From positions 62,001-126,000 of the forward strand of contig NZ_JADIVZ010000003.1 of NCBI RefSeq assembly GCF_015319165.1: DNA of 64,000 nucleotides, in the 5' to 3' direction. Under the pieces are notes generated by a model that was not told the DNA's origin, searched no databases, and saw nothing but the letters and a program-made list of their open reading frames with translations. The translations under genes and the position numbers were made by a program. Below are positions 52,215 to 60,887 of the stretch, piece by piece. Position 1 is the first letter of the stretch. The number at the start of each line of letters is the position of its first letter. Source of the DNA: Nocardioides acrostichi (lineage in GTDB: Bacteria; Actinomycetota; Actinomycetes; Propionibacteriales; Nocardioidaceae).

Positions 52215-53120
52215 TCACCACAGCGAGAGCAGCCACGGCAGCGCCACGAGCACGGTCGGGACGGCGAGCACGGCCGCAGCGCCCGCGTAGAGGGTCGCCG
52301 CGAGCACGCGGTGCGAGCGGTCGTCGCGCAGCCGCTCGACGCGGGCCACCACGGCGAAACCACCGGCGGCCAGTGCGCCGAGCTGCTCGGGGCCGGCCGC
52401 GACGGTGGCCAGGGCCCGGCCCAGCGGCTTGGCGCCGGTTCGGCGGCGGGCGTCGTCGTCGGCCAGCATCTCGACGAGCAGCCGCACCTGCTCCAGGGCG
52501 GCGCTGCTCGACACGACGGCCGGGAACGCCTGGTGCAGCACGGTGAAGGCCTCGAGCACCAGATCATGACGGGCGCGCAGGTGCGCGCGCTCGTGGGCGA
52601 GCACGGCCTCGAGCTCGTCGGGGGCCAGCAGGTCGAGCGCCGCCTCGCTGAGCACGAGTCGGTGCCGGCGCACCGCGGGCAGGCAGTAGGCCAGCGGGGC
52701 ACCGTGCTCGATGATGCGCAGGTCCGACCCACCCAGCTCGGGGGTGTCCGGGTCGGCCCGCGAGGCCAACAGGTCGACGAGGTCGCGGTGCTGGCGTCGG
52801 CGGGTGCGGGTGCGGGTGCCGACCAGGTGGGCGGTCAGCAGCAGCCGGCCGATGACCAGTGCCGTCACCGCGAGCGCGATCGTGGCGACCACGCTTCGCC
52901 AGGGGCCGGGGTGCAGGCTGAGTCCGGCACCGGGGTTGAGGGCCGAGGTCACCAGCGAGAGCGACGCGCCGAGGGCGGCCAGCACGGCCGCCAGCGCGAT
53001 CGCCTGCCACAGCACGAGGGCGGCGCGGGGAGCCCGGTGCAGGACGCCGACCCGCGCCAGCCCGGGCGGCACCGCGCCGCTGAGCAGCACCGCGAGCAGC
53101 GCGAGGACGACGGGGGTCAC
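52215..53120 (-). CDS. M56 family (BlaR1/MecR1-like) membrane metalloprotease
   Basis: The 301-residue protein has an N-terminal membrane bundle (LALLAVLLSGAVPPGLARVG, LWQAIALAAVLAALGASLSL, a third near 70-90), the zinc motif VLAHERAHLRARHD near residue 180, and a C-terminal helix (AAAVLAVPTVLVALPWLLSL). There is no penicillin-binding sensor domain, so it is a short BlaR1-like protease. It overlaps the BlaI gene by 4 bases. Its likely job is to cleave the cognate BlaI. Confidence 0.9.
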   Translation of the reverse strand: MTPVVLALLAVLLSGAVPPGLARVGVLHRAPRAALVLWQAIALAAVLAALGASLSLVTSALNPGAGLSLHPGPWRSVVATIALAVTALVIGRLLLTAHLVGTRTRTRRRQHRDLVDLLASRADPDTPELGGSDLRIIEHGAPLAYCLPAVRRHRLVLSEAALDLLAPDELEAVLAHERAHLRARHDLVLEAFTVLHQAFPAVVSSSAALEQVRLLVEMLADDDARRRTGAKPLGRALATVAAGPEQLGALAAGGFAVVARVERLRDDRSHRVLAATLYAGAAAVLAVPTVLVALPWLLSLW

Positions 53121-53500
53121 GGCTGGTCCTCGAGTGCGGCCAGCGCGCGGCGCAGAGCCTCGCGCTCCTCCTCGCCGGCCTCGGTCACGAACGCGACCAG
53201 CGCGGTGCCGCGGTCGTCGACCGAGAACTCGGCCAGCGCGTCGCGCATCAGGTCGGCGGTCATGGCGGCCCGGGTGCCCGCCGCCCGGTAGACGAAGGCG
53301 CGTCCCTCGCGGCTGCGGGTCACGAGATCCTTCTTCGCCATGCGGTCGAGGACGGTCATGACGGTGGTGTAGGCCAGGTCGCGATCGAGCGCCAGGGCGG
53401 TGTGGATGTCGCGCACCGAGAGTGGCTCCGTGGCTGCCCACAGCACGTCGAGGGCGGCTCGCTCCAGTTCGCCGAGAGATCGCAGTGGCACGCCGTACAT
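53117..53500 (-). CDS. BlaI/MecI/CopY family transcriptional repressor
   Basis: The 127-residue repressor has a winged helix (LGELERAALDVLWAATEPLS, VRDIHTALALDRDLAYTTVM, TVLDRMAKKDLVTRSREGRA) and a C-terminal dimerisation part. The start MYGVPLRS is preferred over an upstream extension that would run through its own operators. Two palindromic operators lie at 53506-53535, between this gene and cydA. It forms a signalling pair with the M56 protease. Confidence 0.93.
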   Translation of the reverse strand: MYGVPLRSLGELERAALDVLWAATEPLSVRDIHTALALDRDLAYTTVMTVLDRMAKKDLVTRSREGRAFVYRAAGTRAAMTADLMRDALAEFSVDDRGTALVAFVTEAGEEEREALRRALAALEDQP

Positions 53501-53505
53501 CGTAC

Positions 53506-53535
53506 CTACGTTGCGTAGTACTACGAAGCGTAGTA
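53506..53535. promoter_or_regulatory. two BlaI-type operators between blaI and cydA
   Basis: TACTACGaagCGTAGTA at 53519-53535 is a perfect 7-bp inverted repeat and fits the BlaI consensus (TACTAC-N-GTAGTA type). CTACGttgCGTAG at 53506-53518 is a second half-matching palindrome that abuts it. They lie 5 bases upstream of the blaI start and 39 bases upstream of cydA, so the repressor can block both directions. Confidence 0.85.
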
Positions 53536-53574
53536 GTAATGGGGGCACAGGATCTTGCCTCGAGAGGAGCGTCC

Positions 53575-55050
53575 ATGGACCTCACCGATGTCGCCCGGCT
53601 CCAGTTCGCCGCCACGACCGTCTACCACTTCCTCTTCGTGCCGCTCACGATCGGGCTCACGGGCGTCGTCGCCGCGTTCGAGACCAGCTGGCTGCGCACG
53701 AAGAACCCCGAGTACCTCCGGCTCACGAAGTTCTTCGGCAAGCTGATGCTCATCAACTTCGCCATCGGCGTCGTGACCGGCATCGTGCAGGAGTTCCAGT
53801 TCGGCATGAACTGGTCGAGCTACTCCCGTTTCGTCGGCGACATCTTCGGTGCGCCCCTGGCGATCGAGGGCCTGTTGGCGTTCTTCCTCGAGTCGACGTT
53901 CCTGGGCCTGTGGATCTTCGGGTGGGACCGGCTCCCGCGTGGTCTGCACGCCACCACCATGTGGCTCACCCACATCGGCACCCTCTTCTCGGCCTACTTC
54001 ATCCTCGCCGCCAACTCCTGGATGCAGCACCCGGTCGGCTACGCCTACAACCCCGACACCGGTCGCGCCGAGCTGCACGACTTCGGGGCGGTCATGTTCA
54101 ACAAGGTGCAGCTGGTGACGTTCCCCCACGTGATCCTGGCGGCGTACATGACCGCCGGTGCGTTCGTCGTCGGTGTCTCCGGCTGGCTCTACCTGCGCGA
54201 GGCGCGACGTCCGGAGCAGACCGACGCGGTCGCCGTCGAGCGCAGCCTCTACCGGCGCGGCATCCGCATCGGCGCCGTCGTCACGCTGATCGCGAGTCTC
54301 GGCGTCGCGATCTCCGGCGACGTCCAAGGCAAGATCATGACCGAGGTGCAGCCGATGAAGATGGCGGCCGCCGAGGCGCTCTACGACACCGAGCAGCCGG
54401 CGTCGTTCTCGATTCTCACGATCGGCACCCCCGACGGGCAGAGCGAGAAGTTCGCGATCAAGATCCCGAAGCTGCTCTCGTTCCTCGCCACGGGCGAGTT
54501 CGACGGGCGGGTGCAGGGCATCAACGAGTTGCGCGCGCAGTACGAGCAGCAGTACGGCCAGGATCCCGGTGCGGCGTACTACGCCGCCGACGGGTATGTG
54601 CCGAACATCCCCCTCACGTACTGGTCCTTCCGCTACATGATCGGCGTCGGCATGCTCGGAGCCCTGCTCGCTGCGGGTCTGCTGTGGCTCACCCGCAAGA
54701 ACAAGGCGCCGACCGGCCGCTGGTGGCCGGCCCTGGCGGTCGCCACCCCGGTGCTCGTGACCCTCGGCAGCTCGTTCGGCTGGATCTTCACCGAGGCGGG
54801 CCGCCAGCCGTGGGCGGTGTTCGGCCTGATGAGCGTCGACCAGGCCGTCTCCGCCAGCGTCACCGGCTACGAGGTGTGGACCTCGCTCATCGTGTTCACC
54901 GTGCTCTACGCCGTGCTCGCCGTCATCGAGCTGCGGCTGCTCGCGACCTTCGTACGGATGGGCGCGCCCGCGTTCTCCGAGCCGCCCACGCCGTCGCTGC
55001 GGCGTACCGACGACGACACCGACGACGCCCCCATGGCGTTCGCCTACTGA
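53575..55050 (+). CDS. cydA: cytochrome bd ubiquinol oxidase subunit I
   Basis: The 491-residue membrane protein is the quinol-oxidising subunit of the oxygen reductase for low-oxygen respiration. The N-terminal DVARLQFAATTVYHFLFVPL holds a heme-ligand His. The short Q-loop type is seen around IPKLLSFLATGEFDGRVQGI, and the GRQPW motif in TEAGRQPWAVFGL. GAGAGGAG lies before the ATG. Followed by cydB and a fused cydDC, with BlaI operators upstream. Confidence 0.97.
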   Translation: MDLTDVARLQFAATTVYHFLFVPLTIGLTGVVAAFETSWLRTKNPEYLRLTKFFGKLMLINFAIGVVTGIVQEFQFGMNWSSYSRFVGDIFGAPLAIEGLLAFFLESTFLGLWIFGWDRLPRGLHATTMWLTHIGTLFSAYFILAANSWMQHPVGYAYNPDTGRAELHDFGAVMFNKVQLVTFPHVILAAYMTAGAFVVGVSGWLYLREARRPEQTDAVAVERSLYRRGIRIGAVVTLIASLGVAISGDVQGKIMTEVQPMKMAAAEALYDTEQPASFSILTIGTPDGQSEKFAIKIPKLLSFLATGEFDGRVQGINELRAQYEQQYGQDPGAAYYAADGYVPNIPLTYWSFRYMIGVGMLGALLAAGLLWLTRKNKAPTGRWWPALAVATPVLVTLGSSFGWIFTEAGRQPWAVFGLMSVDQAVSASVTGYEVWTSLIVFTVLYAVLAVIELRLLATFVRMGAPAFSEPPTPSLRRTDDDTDDAPMAFAY

Positions 55051-55070
55051 CCCGCCGAGGAGATCTCGTC

Positions 55071-56090
55071 ATGGAACTGACCACCGTCTGGTTCATCCTC
55101 ATCACGGTCCTCTGGATCGGCTACCTGGCCCTGGAGGGCTTCGACTTCGGCGTCGGCATGCTGCTGCCGGTGCTCGCCAAGGGCGAGACGGAGCGCCGGG
55201 TGCTCTACAACACCGTCGGCCCGGTCTGGGACGGCAACGAGGTCTGGGTGCTCGTCGCCGGCGGCGCGACCTTCGCCGCGTTCCCGAACTGGTACGCCAC
55301 CATGTTCAGCGGCTTCTACCTCGCGCTGCTGCTCATCTTGGTGGCGCTCATCGTGCGCAACCTCGCTTTCGAGTACCGCGGCAAGCGCACCGACCCGGTC
55401 TGGCGTGCCCGCTGGGACGCCGCACTCACCGTCGGCTCGTTCGTGCCGGCGCTGCTGTGGGGCGTCGCCCTGGCCAACGTCGTGCGCGGTGTGCCGATCG
55501 ACGCCGACCAGGAGTTCACCGGCTCCCTGCTGACCCTGCTCAACCCGTTCGGCCTGCTCGGCGGGCTGGTCACGCTCACCGTGTTCTTGACCCACGGCGC
55601 GATCTTCATCTCGCTCAAGACCGACGGCGACATCCGGCACCGGGCGCGGGCGTTCGCACTGCGCACCGGCGTCGTGGCCGCCGTCTTGGCCGTCGCCTTC
55701 CTGCTCTGGGCCCAGGCGATGACCGGCAGCGCGCTCTCCGGTGTGCTGTTCGTGCTCGGCGCCCTGGCGCTCGTGGGCGGGCTGGTCGCCATCTGGAGGG
55801 GCCGTGAGGGGTGGGCGTTCACCGGCACCTTCGCCTCCATCGCCTGCGTGGTGGCGGGGCTCTTCGCCGCGCTGTTCCCCGACGTGATGCCGTCGTCGAC
55901 CAGCGCCGCCTACTCCCTCACCACCACCAACGCCGCGGCCACGCACTACACGCTCGTGGTGATGACGGTGGTGGCGCTGGTCTTCACCCCGATCGTGCTC
56001 GCCTACCAGGCCTGGAGCTACTGGGTGTTCCGGCGCCGCCTCACCGTGCACCACATCCCCGCCGACGTGCCCGGCGTCTCCCACGCCTGA
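55071..56090 (+). CDS. cydB: cytochrome bd ubiquinol oxidase subunit II
   Basis: The 339-residue membrane protein has WFILITVLWIGYLALEGFDF, GVGMLLPVLAKGE, NTVGPVWDGNEVWVLVAGGA and FAAFPNWYATMFSGFYLALL, all CydB hallmarks, over about eight membrane helices. GAGGAG is 9 bases before the ATG, 20 bases after cydA. Confidence 0.97.
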   Translation: MELTTVWFILITVLWIGYLALEGFDFGVGMLLPVLAKGETERRVLYNTVGPVWDGNEVWVLVAGGATFAAFPNWYATMFSGFYLALLLILVALIVRNLAFEYRGKRTDPVWRARWDAALTVGSFVPALLWGVALANVVRGVPIDADQEFTGSLLTLLNPFGLLGGLVTLTVFLTHGAIFISLKTDGDIRHRARAFALRTGVVAAVLAVAFLLWAQAMTGSALSGVLFVLGALALVGGLVAIWRGREGWAFTGTFASIACVVAGLFAALFPDVMPSSTSAAYSLTTTNAAATHYTLVVMTVVALVFTPIVLAYQAWSYWVFRRRLTVHHIPADVPGVSHA

Positions 56091-56120
56091 CCACCCGACC
56101 GCCCCGGGAGGAGCCCTGAG

Positions 56121-59100
56121 ATGAAGCCCGTCGACCCCCGTGCCGTCCGCCGGCTGCGCCCGGCCGCAGTGCCGCTGGCGGGTGTGCTCGGCGGCAACGT
56201 CGCCGGCGGACTGCTCGTGGTGGCCCAGGCGTTCGCGGTGGCGGCGCTCGTGGTCGACGTCGTCGAGGGCCGGGCCTGGCGCTCTGCCGCACTGGCCGTC
56301 GTGCTGGTCGGTGTCGGGCGGGGGCTGGTGACCCTGCTGGTCGACTCGTGCGCGCAGGCGGCCGCTGGCCGGGTTTCCCTCGGCCTGCGGGGCGAGGTGA
56401 TGGCCGCGGCCGGGCGCTCGAGCGGCGTCCGCCCCGACGACCTGACCCTGCTGGCCACCCGCGGGGTGGCGGCGGCCGAGCCCTACGTCACCCGCTACCT
56501 GCCCGCCTTCGCGACGGCCCTCGTGCTGCCGGTGCTGATCGTGCTCGCGGTGGCCTCCCAAGACGTCTGGTCGGCCCTGGTGCTGGTGCTCACCCTGCCG
56601 CTGGTGCCGCTGTTCGCGGCGCTCGTGGGGCTGCGCACGCAGGACTCCGCTGACCGGCAGTGGCACGCGTTGAGCCTGCTGTCGGGACACTTCCTCGACC
56701 TGGTGCGCGGGCTGCCCACGCTGGTCGCCTACGGCCGGGCCGAGGGCCAGGGGGCGCGCGTGCGCGCGATCACCGAGCGGTACCGCCGCGCTTCGGCCGA
56801 GACGTTGCGCCTCGGATTCGCCTCCGGTGCGGTGCTCGAGCTGGTCGCGACGCTGTCGGTGGCCGTGGTGGCCGTCACCGTCGGACTGCGGCTGGCCGCC
56901 GGCAGCGTGGGCCTGGGCACCGCGCTCGTGGTGCTGCTGCTCGCACCGGAGGCCTTCTGGCCCTGGCGCCGGGTGGGTGCGGAGTTCCATGCTGCCGCCG
57001 AGGGGGTCGCGACGTTCGCGTCGATCGACGCTCTCTCCTCCAGCCTCTCCCCCTGGGGCTGGACTCCCGCTCCGGATCCCTCGGTCCACCGCCAGGGGGT
57101 CGGGGATCCGGAGCGGCTCGCCTCGCCGGCGATCGATCCCGTTCCGATCGTGCTCGACGACGTGCGTGTCACCTATCCGGGTCGCACGACACCGGCGCTG
57201 GTGCTCGACCACGCCGTCGTGCCGCCCACGGGTATCACCGCCGTGGTCGGGGCGTCGGGTTCCGGCAAGTCCACCCTGCTCGCCCATCTGATCGACCGTC
57301 TCGATCCCCGCCTGCTGGCCCAGGTACCGCAACGGCCGTGGATCCTGCCCGGCACCGTGGGAGAGAACGTGTCGCTCGGGCGCCCCGACGCCTCCGAGCC
57401 GGAGATCCTCGCCGCCCTCGACGCCGTCGAGCTACCCGTGGACTCGCTCCCTGACGGGCTCGCCACGAGACTCGGCGACGACGGCCTGGGCCTCTCGGCC
57501 GGGCAGGCGGCGCGGCTCGCGCTGGCTCGCGTGGTGCTGGCGCGGCGTCCGTACGTGCTGCTCGACGAACCCACCGCCCACCTCGACGACGACACCGAGG
57601 CGGTGCTGCTGCGCACCCTGCGCCGTCTTGCGACCACGGCCACCGTCATCGTGGTCGCACACCGCCCGGCCGTGGTCGAGGCCGCCGACCACGTGATCGC
57701 CCTCGAGGTGCCGGACGCCGGACCTGGTGCCGCATCGGCGGGTGCCGTCCGGCTCGCGGAGTCGGCGCCGGAGGCCGAGGAGGCGCCGGAGCCGGCCTCT
57801 CGGTTCTGGCTCTCGGTCCTGCTCGGCTCGGGTTCGGCCCTCGCCGGCATCGCCCTGACCGCCACCGCGGGATGGCTGATCGCCCGCTCCGCCCAGCACC
57901 CCGAGGTGCTGACCCTGCTGGTGGCCATCGTGGGGGTGCGCACGTTCGGCATCGCCCGTCCGGCCCTGCGCTACGCCGAGCGGATCGTCTCCCACGACCA
58001 CGCCCTGCTGCTGCTGGCGCGTCGGCGAGCCGAGGTCTACGCCGCCCTGGTGCCGCTCGTGCCGGCCCGGCTCGGACGTCGCCGCGGTGATCTGCTGGCC
58101 GGCATCGTCGACGACGTCGACGCCGTGGTCGACGAGCGGCTGCGGGTGCGGCTGCCGGTCTGGACGTCGCTGGTCACCGGCCTCGTGACGGCCGGGATCC
58201 TCGTACCGATCTCCTGGCGCGCGGCAGTGGCGGCGCTGGTCGTGGTGCTGGTGGCGCTGGTGGCCGCCGGCCTGGCCCGCTGGGCCACGGCCCGCGCGGA
58301 GCGGGGGTTCGTGCACGCGCGCGCCGATCTGGGCACGGAGGTCGAGACCGCCGTCGCCGCTGCCCGCCAGCTGCGGCTGTGGCAGGCAGACGACGCGGCC
58401 CGCCGCCGGGTCGACGCCCGGGGTCGGTCCCTGGCCGCGCACGCGGCGACCTCGGCTCGCGGCGCCGCGCTGGCCCGGGCCGTCGTCGTGGTCGCCGGGC
58501 TCGCGGGCGTGGCGGCATCCGGCGCCGCGCTGCACGAGCAGGCGGGCACGATCGGCGGACCCGTCGCCGCGTTGCTGCTGCTCGTGCCGCTCGCGCTCGC
58601 CGAGGCGATGGCGCCGGTCGTCGACGCTGCGGTCGTCTCCGTGCGCACCCGCGCCGCGCGAGAGCGGCTCGATGCCCTCGCGGCGACGACCCCGGCCGTG
58701 GCCGAGCCCGTGACGCCGGCGCGCGTCGCCGACGCGCGACCCCTTGCGCTGCACCGAGTGGCGACGGGCTGGGGCGAGCGCGACGTGCTCGTCGACGTGT
58801 CACTCGGGCTCGAGGCGGGGGAGACCTTGGTCGTGACCGGTCCGTCGGGGTGCGGCAAGTCGACCCTGGCCGCGCTGCTCGCGGCGCAGGTGCCGGTGCG
58901 CAGCGGCACCTACACGCTGGCCGGTGCGGCGTCGTCCGACCTGGGACCGGCGGAGGTACGCCGGCACGTGCTGCTCGCCGACGCCGAGCCGCACGTGTTC
59001 GCCACCTCGGTGCGCGAGAACCTGCGGCTGGCCCGCCCCGGGTGTGCCGACGACGTCATCGTCGACGCGCTGGCGCGCGCCGGCCTCGAGGGATGGATGG

Positions 59101-59426
59101 CCGGGCTGCCGGCCGGGCTCGACACACTCCTGGCCGGCGACGGCTCGCTCTCGGGCGGTGAGCGGGCGCGCCTGGGCGCGGCGCGTGCGTTCCTCGCCGA
59201 GCCCGACGTGCTCGTGCTCGACGAGCCGACCGCCCACCTCGACCGGGCCACGGCCGACGCGCTGGCCGACGCCGTGCTCGCCGACGGTGCGCGGCACGAG
59301 CGAGCGCTGGTGTGGGTCGGCCACGACGCGACGACGCTCAAGTTGGGACGAGAGGATCCCGCGCGGATCCTGGTACTGGGGGAGGCCCGCCCTAGAGCGT
59401 CTCGGCGGCCCGCAGCACGGGCCTGA
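56121..59426 (+). CDS. cydDC: fused CydD-CydC thiol reductant ABC exporter
   Basis: The 1101-residue protein joins two half transporters. The N-terminal CydD half has a membrane domain (about 15-290) and an ATPase domain with VVGASGSGKSTLLAH and LLDEPTAHLDDDTEAVLL. The C-terminal CydC half begins near residue 555 (RFWLSVLLGSGSALAGIALT) and ends with a second ATPase (VTGPSGCGKSTLAALLAAQV, LSGGERARLGAARAFLAEPD). The pair exports cysteine/glutathione and heme-related reductant for cytochrome bd assembly. The fusion is known in other actinobacteria. Its 3' end overlaps a MarR remnant on the other strand. Confidence 0.95.
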   Translation: MKPVDPRAVRRLRPAAVPLAGVLGGNVAGGLLVVAQAFAVAALVVDVVEGRAWRSAALAVVLVGVGRGLVTLLVDSCAQAAAGRVSLGLRGEVMAAAGRSSGVRPDDLTLLATRGVAAAEPYVTRYLPAFATALVLPVLIVLAVASQDVWSALVLVLTLPLVPLFAALVGLRTQDSADRQWHALSLLSGHFLDLVRGLPTLVAYGRAEGQGARVRAITERYRRASAETLRLGFASGAVLELVATLSVAVVAVTVGLRLAAGSVGLGTALVVLLLAPEAFWPWRRVGAEFHAAAEGVATFASIDALSSSLSPWGWTPAPDPSVHRQGVGDPERLASPAIDPVPIVLDDVRVTYPGRTTPALVLDHAVVPPTGITAVVGASGSGKSTLLAHLIDRLDPRLLAQVPQRPWILPGTVGENVSLGRPDASEPEILAALDAVELPVDSLPDGLATRLGDDGLGLSAGQAARLALARVVLARRPYVLLDEPTAHLDDDTEAVLLRTLRRLATTATVIVVAHRPAVVEAADHVIALEVPDAGPGAASAGAVRLAESAPEAEEAPEPASRFWLSVLLGSGSALAGIALTATAGWLIARSAQHPEVLTLLVAIVGVRTFGIARPALRYAERIVSHDHALLLLARRRAEVYAALVPLVPARLGRRRGDLLAGIVDDVDAVVDERLRVRLPVWTSLVTGLVTAGILVPISWRAAVAALVVVLVALVAAGLARWATARAERGFVHARADLGTEVETAVAAARQLRLWQADDAARRRVDARGRSLAAHAATSARGAALARAVVVVAGLAGVAASGAALHEQAGTIGGPVAALLLLVPLALAEAMAPVVDAAVVSVRTRAARERLDALAATTPAVAEPVTPARVADARPLALHRVATGWGERDVLVDVSLGLEAGETLVVTGPSGCGKSTLAALLAAQVPVRSGTYTLAGAASSDLGPAEVRRHVLLADAEPHVFATSVRENLRLARPGCADDVIVDALARAGLEGWMAGLPAGLDTLLAGDGSLSGGERARLGAARAFLAEPDVLVLDEPTAHLDRATADALADAVLADGARHERALVWVGHDATTLKLGREDPARILVLGEARPRASRRPAARA

Positions 59427-59580
59427 GCAGGTCGGCCAGCCGGCGTCGGTGACCTGCACGTAGGCCTTGCGCCGGTCCTCCTCCGAGGGGATGCGTCGCG
59501 CCCGGTAGTGCCCCATGTGGGAGATGAGGGTCACGATCGCCTCCACGTCGTGGTCGAAGGGGATGTCGGACCACCCCGGT
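59392..59580 (-). pseudogene. MarR-type regulator remnant
   Basis: One frame reads IVTLISHMGHYRARRIPSEE then DRRKAYVQVTDAG, the wing of a MarR/PadR-type DNA-binding domain. After a one-base shift near 59437 the other frame continues RRLADLLRPVLRAAETL to a stop at 59392, the expected C-terminal helix. The N-terminal half is absent. The remnant is divergent from the MFS gene at 59627, as a drug-efflux regulator would be. The 3' end overlaps cydDC by 35 bases. Confidence 0.6.
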
Positions 59581-59626
59581 CGACCGTTCGTTGCCGGATG
59601 ATTCGGTGGCGAAGTAGTTTGCCCGC

Positions 59627-60877
59627 GTGCATCGGACGCTCGGACCGCTCGCCCACCCGGACTTCAGGTGGCTCACCCTCGGCGCGACGATCAGCCGCGC
59701 CGGTACGGCGCTGACGGTGGTGGCCCTGGCCTTCGCCGTCCTCGACCTGGGTGGCTCGGCCAGTGACCTCGGGCTCGTGGTCGGGGCGTACGCCCTCACC
59801 GAGGTGATCACGACGCTGCTCGGCGGCGTGCTGGGTGACCGGGTGCCTCGGCAGGTAATGCTCGAGGGCGCCTCGGTCGCCTCCGCGCTCGGTCACGCCG
59901 TCATCGCCGCGAGCCTCCTCGGCGGGTGGGCGAGCCTGCCGCTGCTCGCCGTCCTGGGCATGGCCAACGGAGTCTTCAGTGCCCTCGGCGGCCCGAGCTC
60001 GCAGGCGATGACCCCGTTGACCGTGCCCGCGGCCGAGCTGAGCCGGGCCATCGCCGTCCGGCGGATCAGCGCCAACCTCGCGACGATCGGCGGCTTCAGC
60101 CTGGCGGGCCTCCTCGTCGCCTGGTGGGGTGCCGGCGCCGTGATCGCTCTGGACGCCGCGAGCTACCTGCTGGCCGCGCTCTGCTTCTGGCGGCTGCGGG
60201 TGCCGCAGGTGCTGCCCGAGCAGCACACCTCGATGCTGAGCGACCTCACCGTCGGGCTGCGCGAGGTGCGCCGGCACGCGTGGCTGTGGCTGCTCATCGG
60301 CCAAGCGCTGCTCTACCACCTCTTCTTCGGCGGTGCCCAGGGCGTGCTCGGCCCGATCGTCGTCGGTGACGACTTCGGCCGCGAGGCGTGGGGCTGGGCG
60401 CTCGCGGCGCTCATGGGCGGTTTCGTCGTCGGTGGGCTCCTCACCCTGCGTTGGCGGCCGCGCCACGCCCTCTTCGTCGGCACGGTGTGCCTGAGCCTCA
60501 CGGCGTGCTTCCCCCTCGCCATGGCGTGGTCGCCGACGGTCGCCGGGGTGCTCGTCGGGGCGTTCCTGCACGGGCTCGGTCTGGAGATCTTCTCGGTGTG
60601 GTGGGACACCTCGATCCAGCAGCAGATCCCGCCCGAGACGCTGGCCCGCGTGTACTCCCTCGACATGGTCGGCTCGTTCGTGATGCGACCCGTGGGCCTG
60701 GCGCTGACCGGACCCGTGGCCGAGCTCGTCGGGCTGCGCACGTGGCTGGTCGTCATCGGACTCGTCATCGGCGTCAGTTCGCTGCTCACCTGCCTCGTGC
60801 CGGACGTGCGGAACCTGGTGCGACGCGAGGAGGGCGCGGAACCGGAACGTGGCGCCGCCGAGCCGATCACGGCCTAG
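59627..60877 (+). CDS. MFS transporter
   Basis: The 416-residue protein has twelve hydrophobic segments (first TLGATISRAGTALTVVALAF). Motif A-like loops appear in LGGVLGDRVPRQVMLEGASV. It resembles DHA-type drug exporters. It starts at a GTG. The adjacent MarR remnant suggests the transporter was once regulated and may now be constitutive. Substrate unknown. Confidence 0.85.
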   Translation: MHRTLGPLAHPDFRWLTLGATISRAGTALTVVALAFAVLDLGGSASDLGLVVGAYALTEVITTLLGGVLGDRVPRQVMLEGASVASALGHAVIAASLLGGWASLPLLAVLGMANGVFSALGGPSSQAMTPLTVPAAELSRAIAVRRISANLATIGGFSLAGLLVAWWGAGAVIALDAASYLLAALCFWRLRVPQVLPEQHTSMLSDLTVGLREVRRHAWLWLLIGQALLYHLFFGGAQGVLGPIVVGDDFGREAWGWALAALMGGFVVGGLLTLRWRPRHALFVGTVCLSLTACFPLAMAWSPTVAGVLVGAFLHGLGLEIFSVWWDTSIQQQIPPETLARVYSLDMVGSFVMRPVGLALTGPVAELVGLRTWLVVIGLVIGVSSLLTCLVPDVRNLVRREEGAEPERGAAEPITA

Positions 60878-60887
60878 GGTCGGGTGC

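Noticed and set aside
53400..56090. An 896-codon frame joining the region before cydA to cydB
   Set aside because: Its first part is an out-of-frame shadow of cydA. cydB starts at 55071 with its own ribosome binding site.
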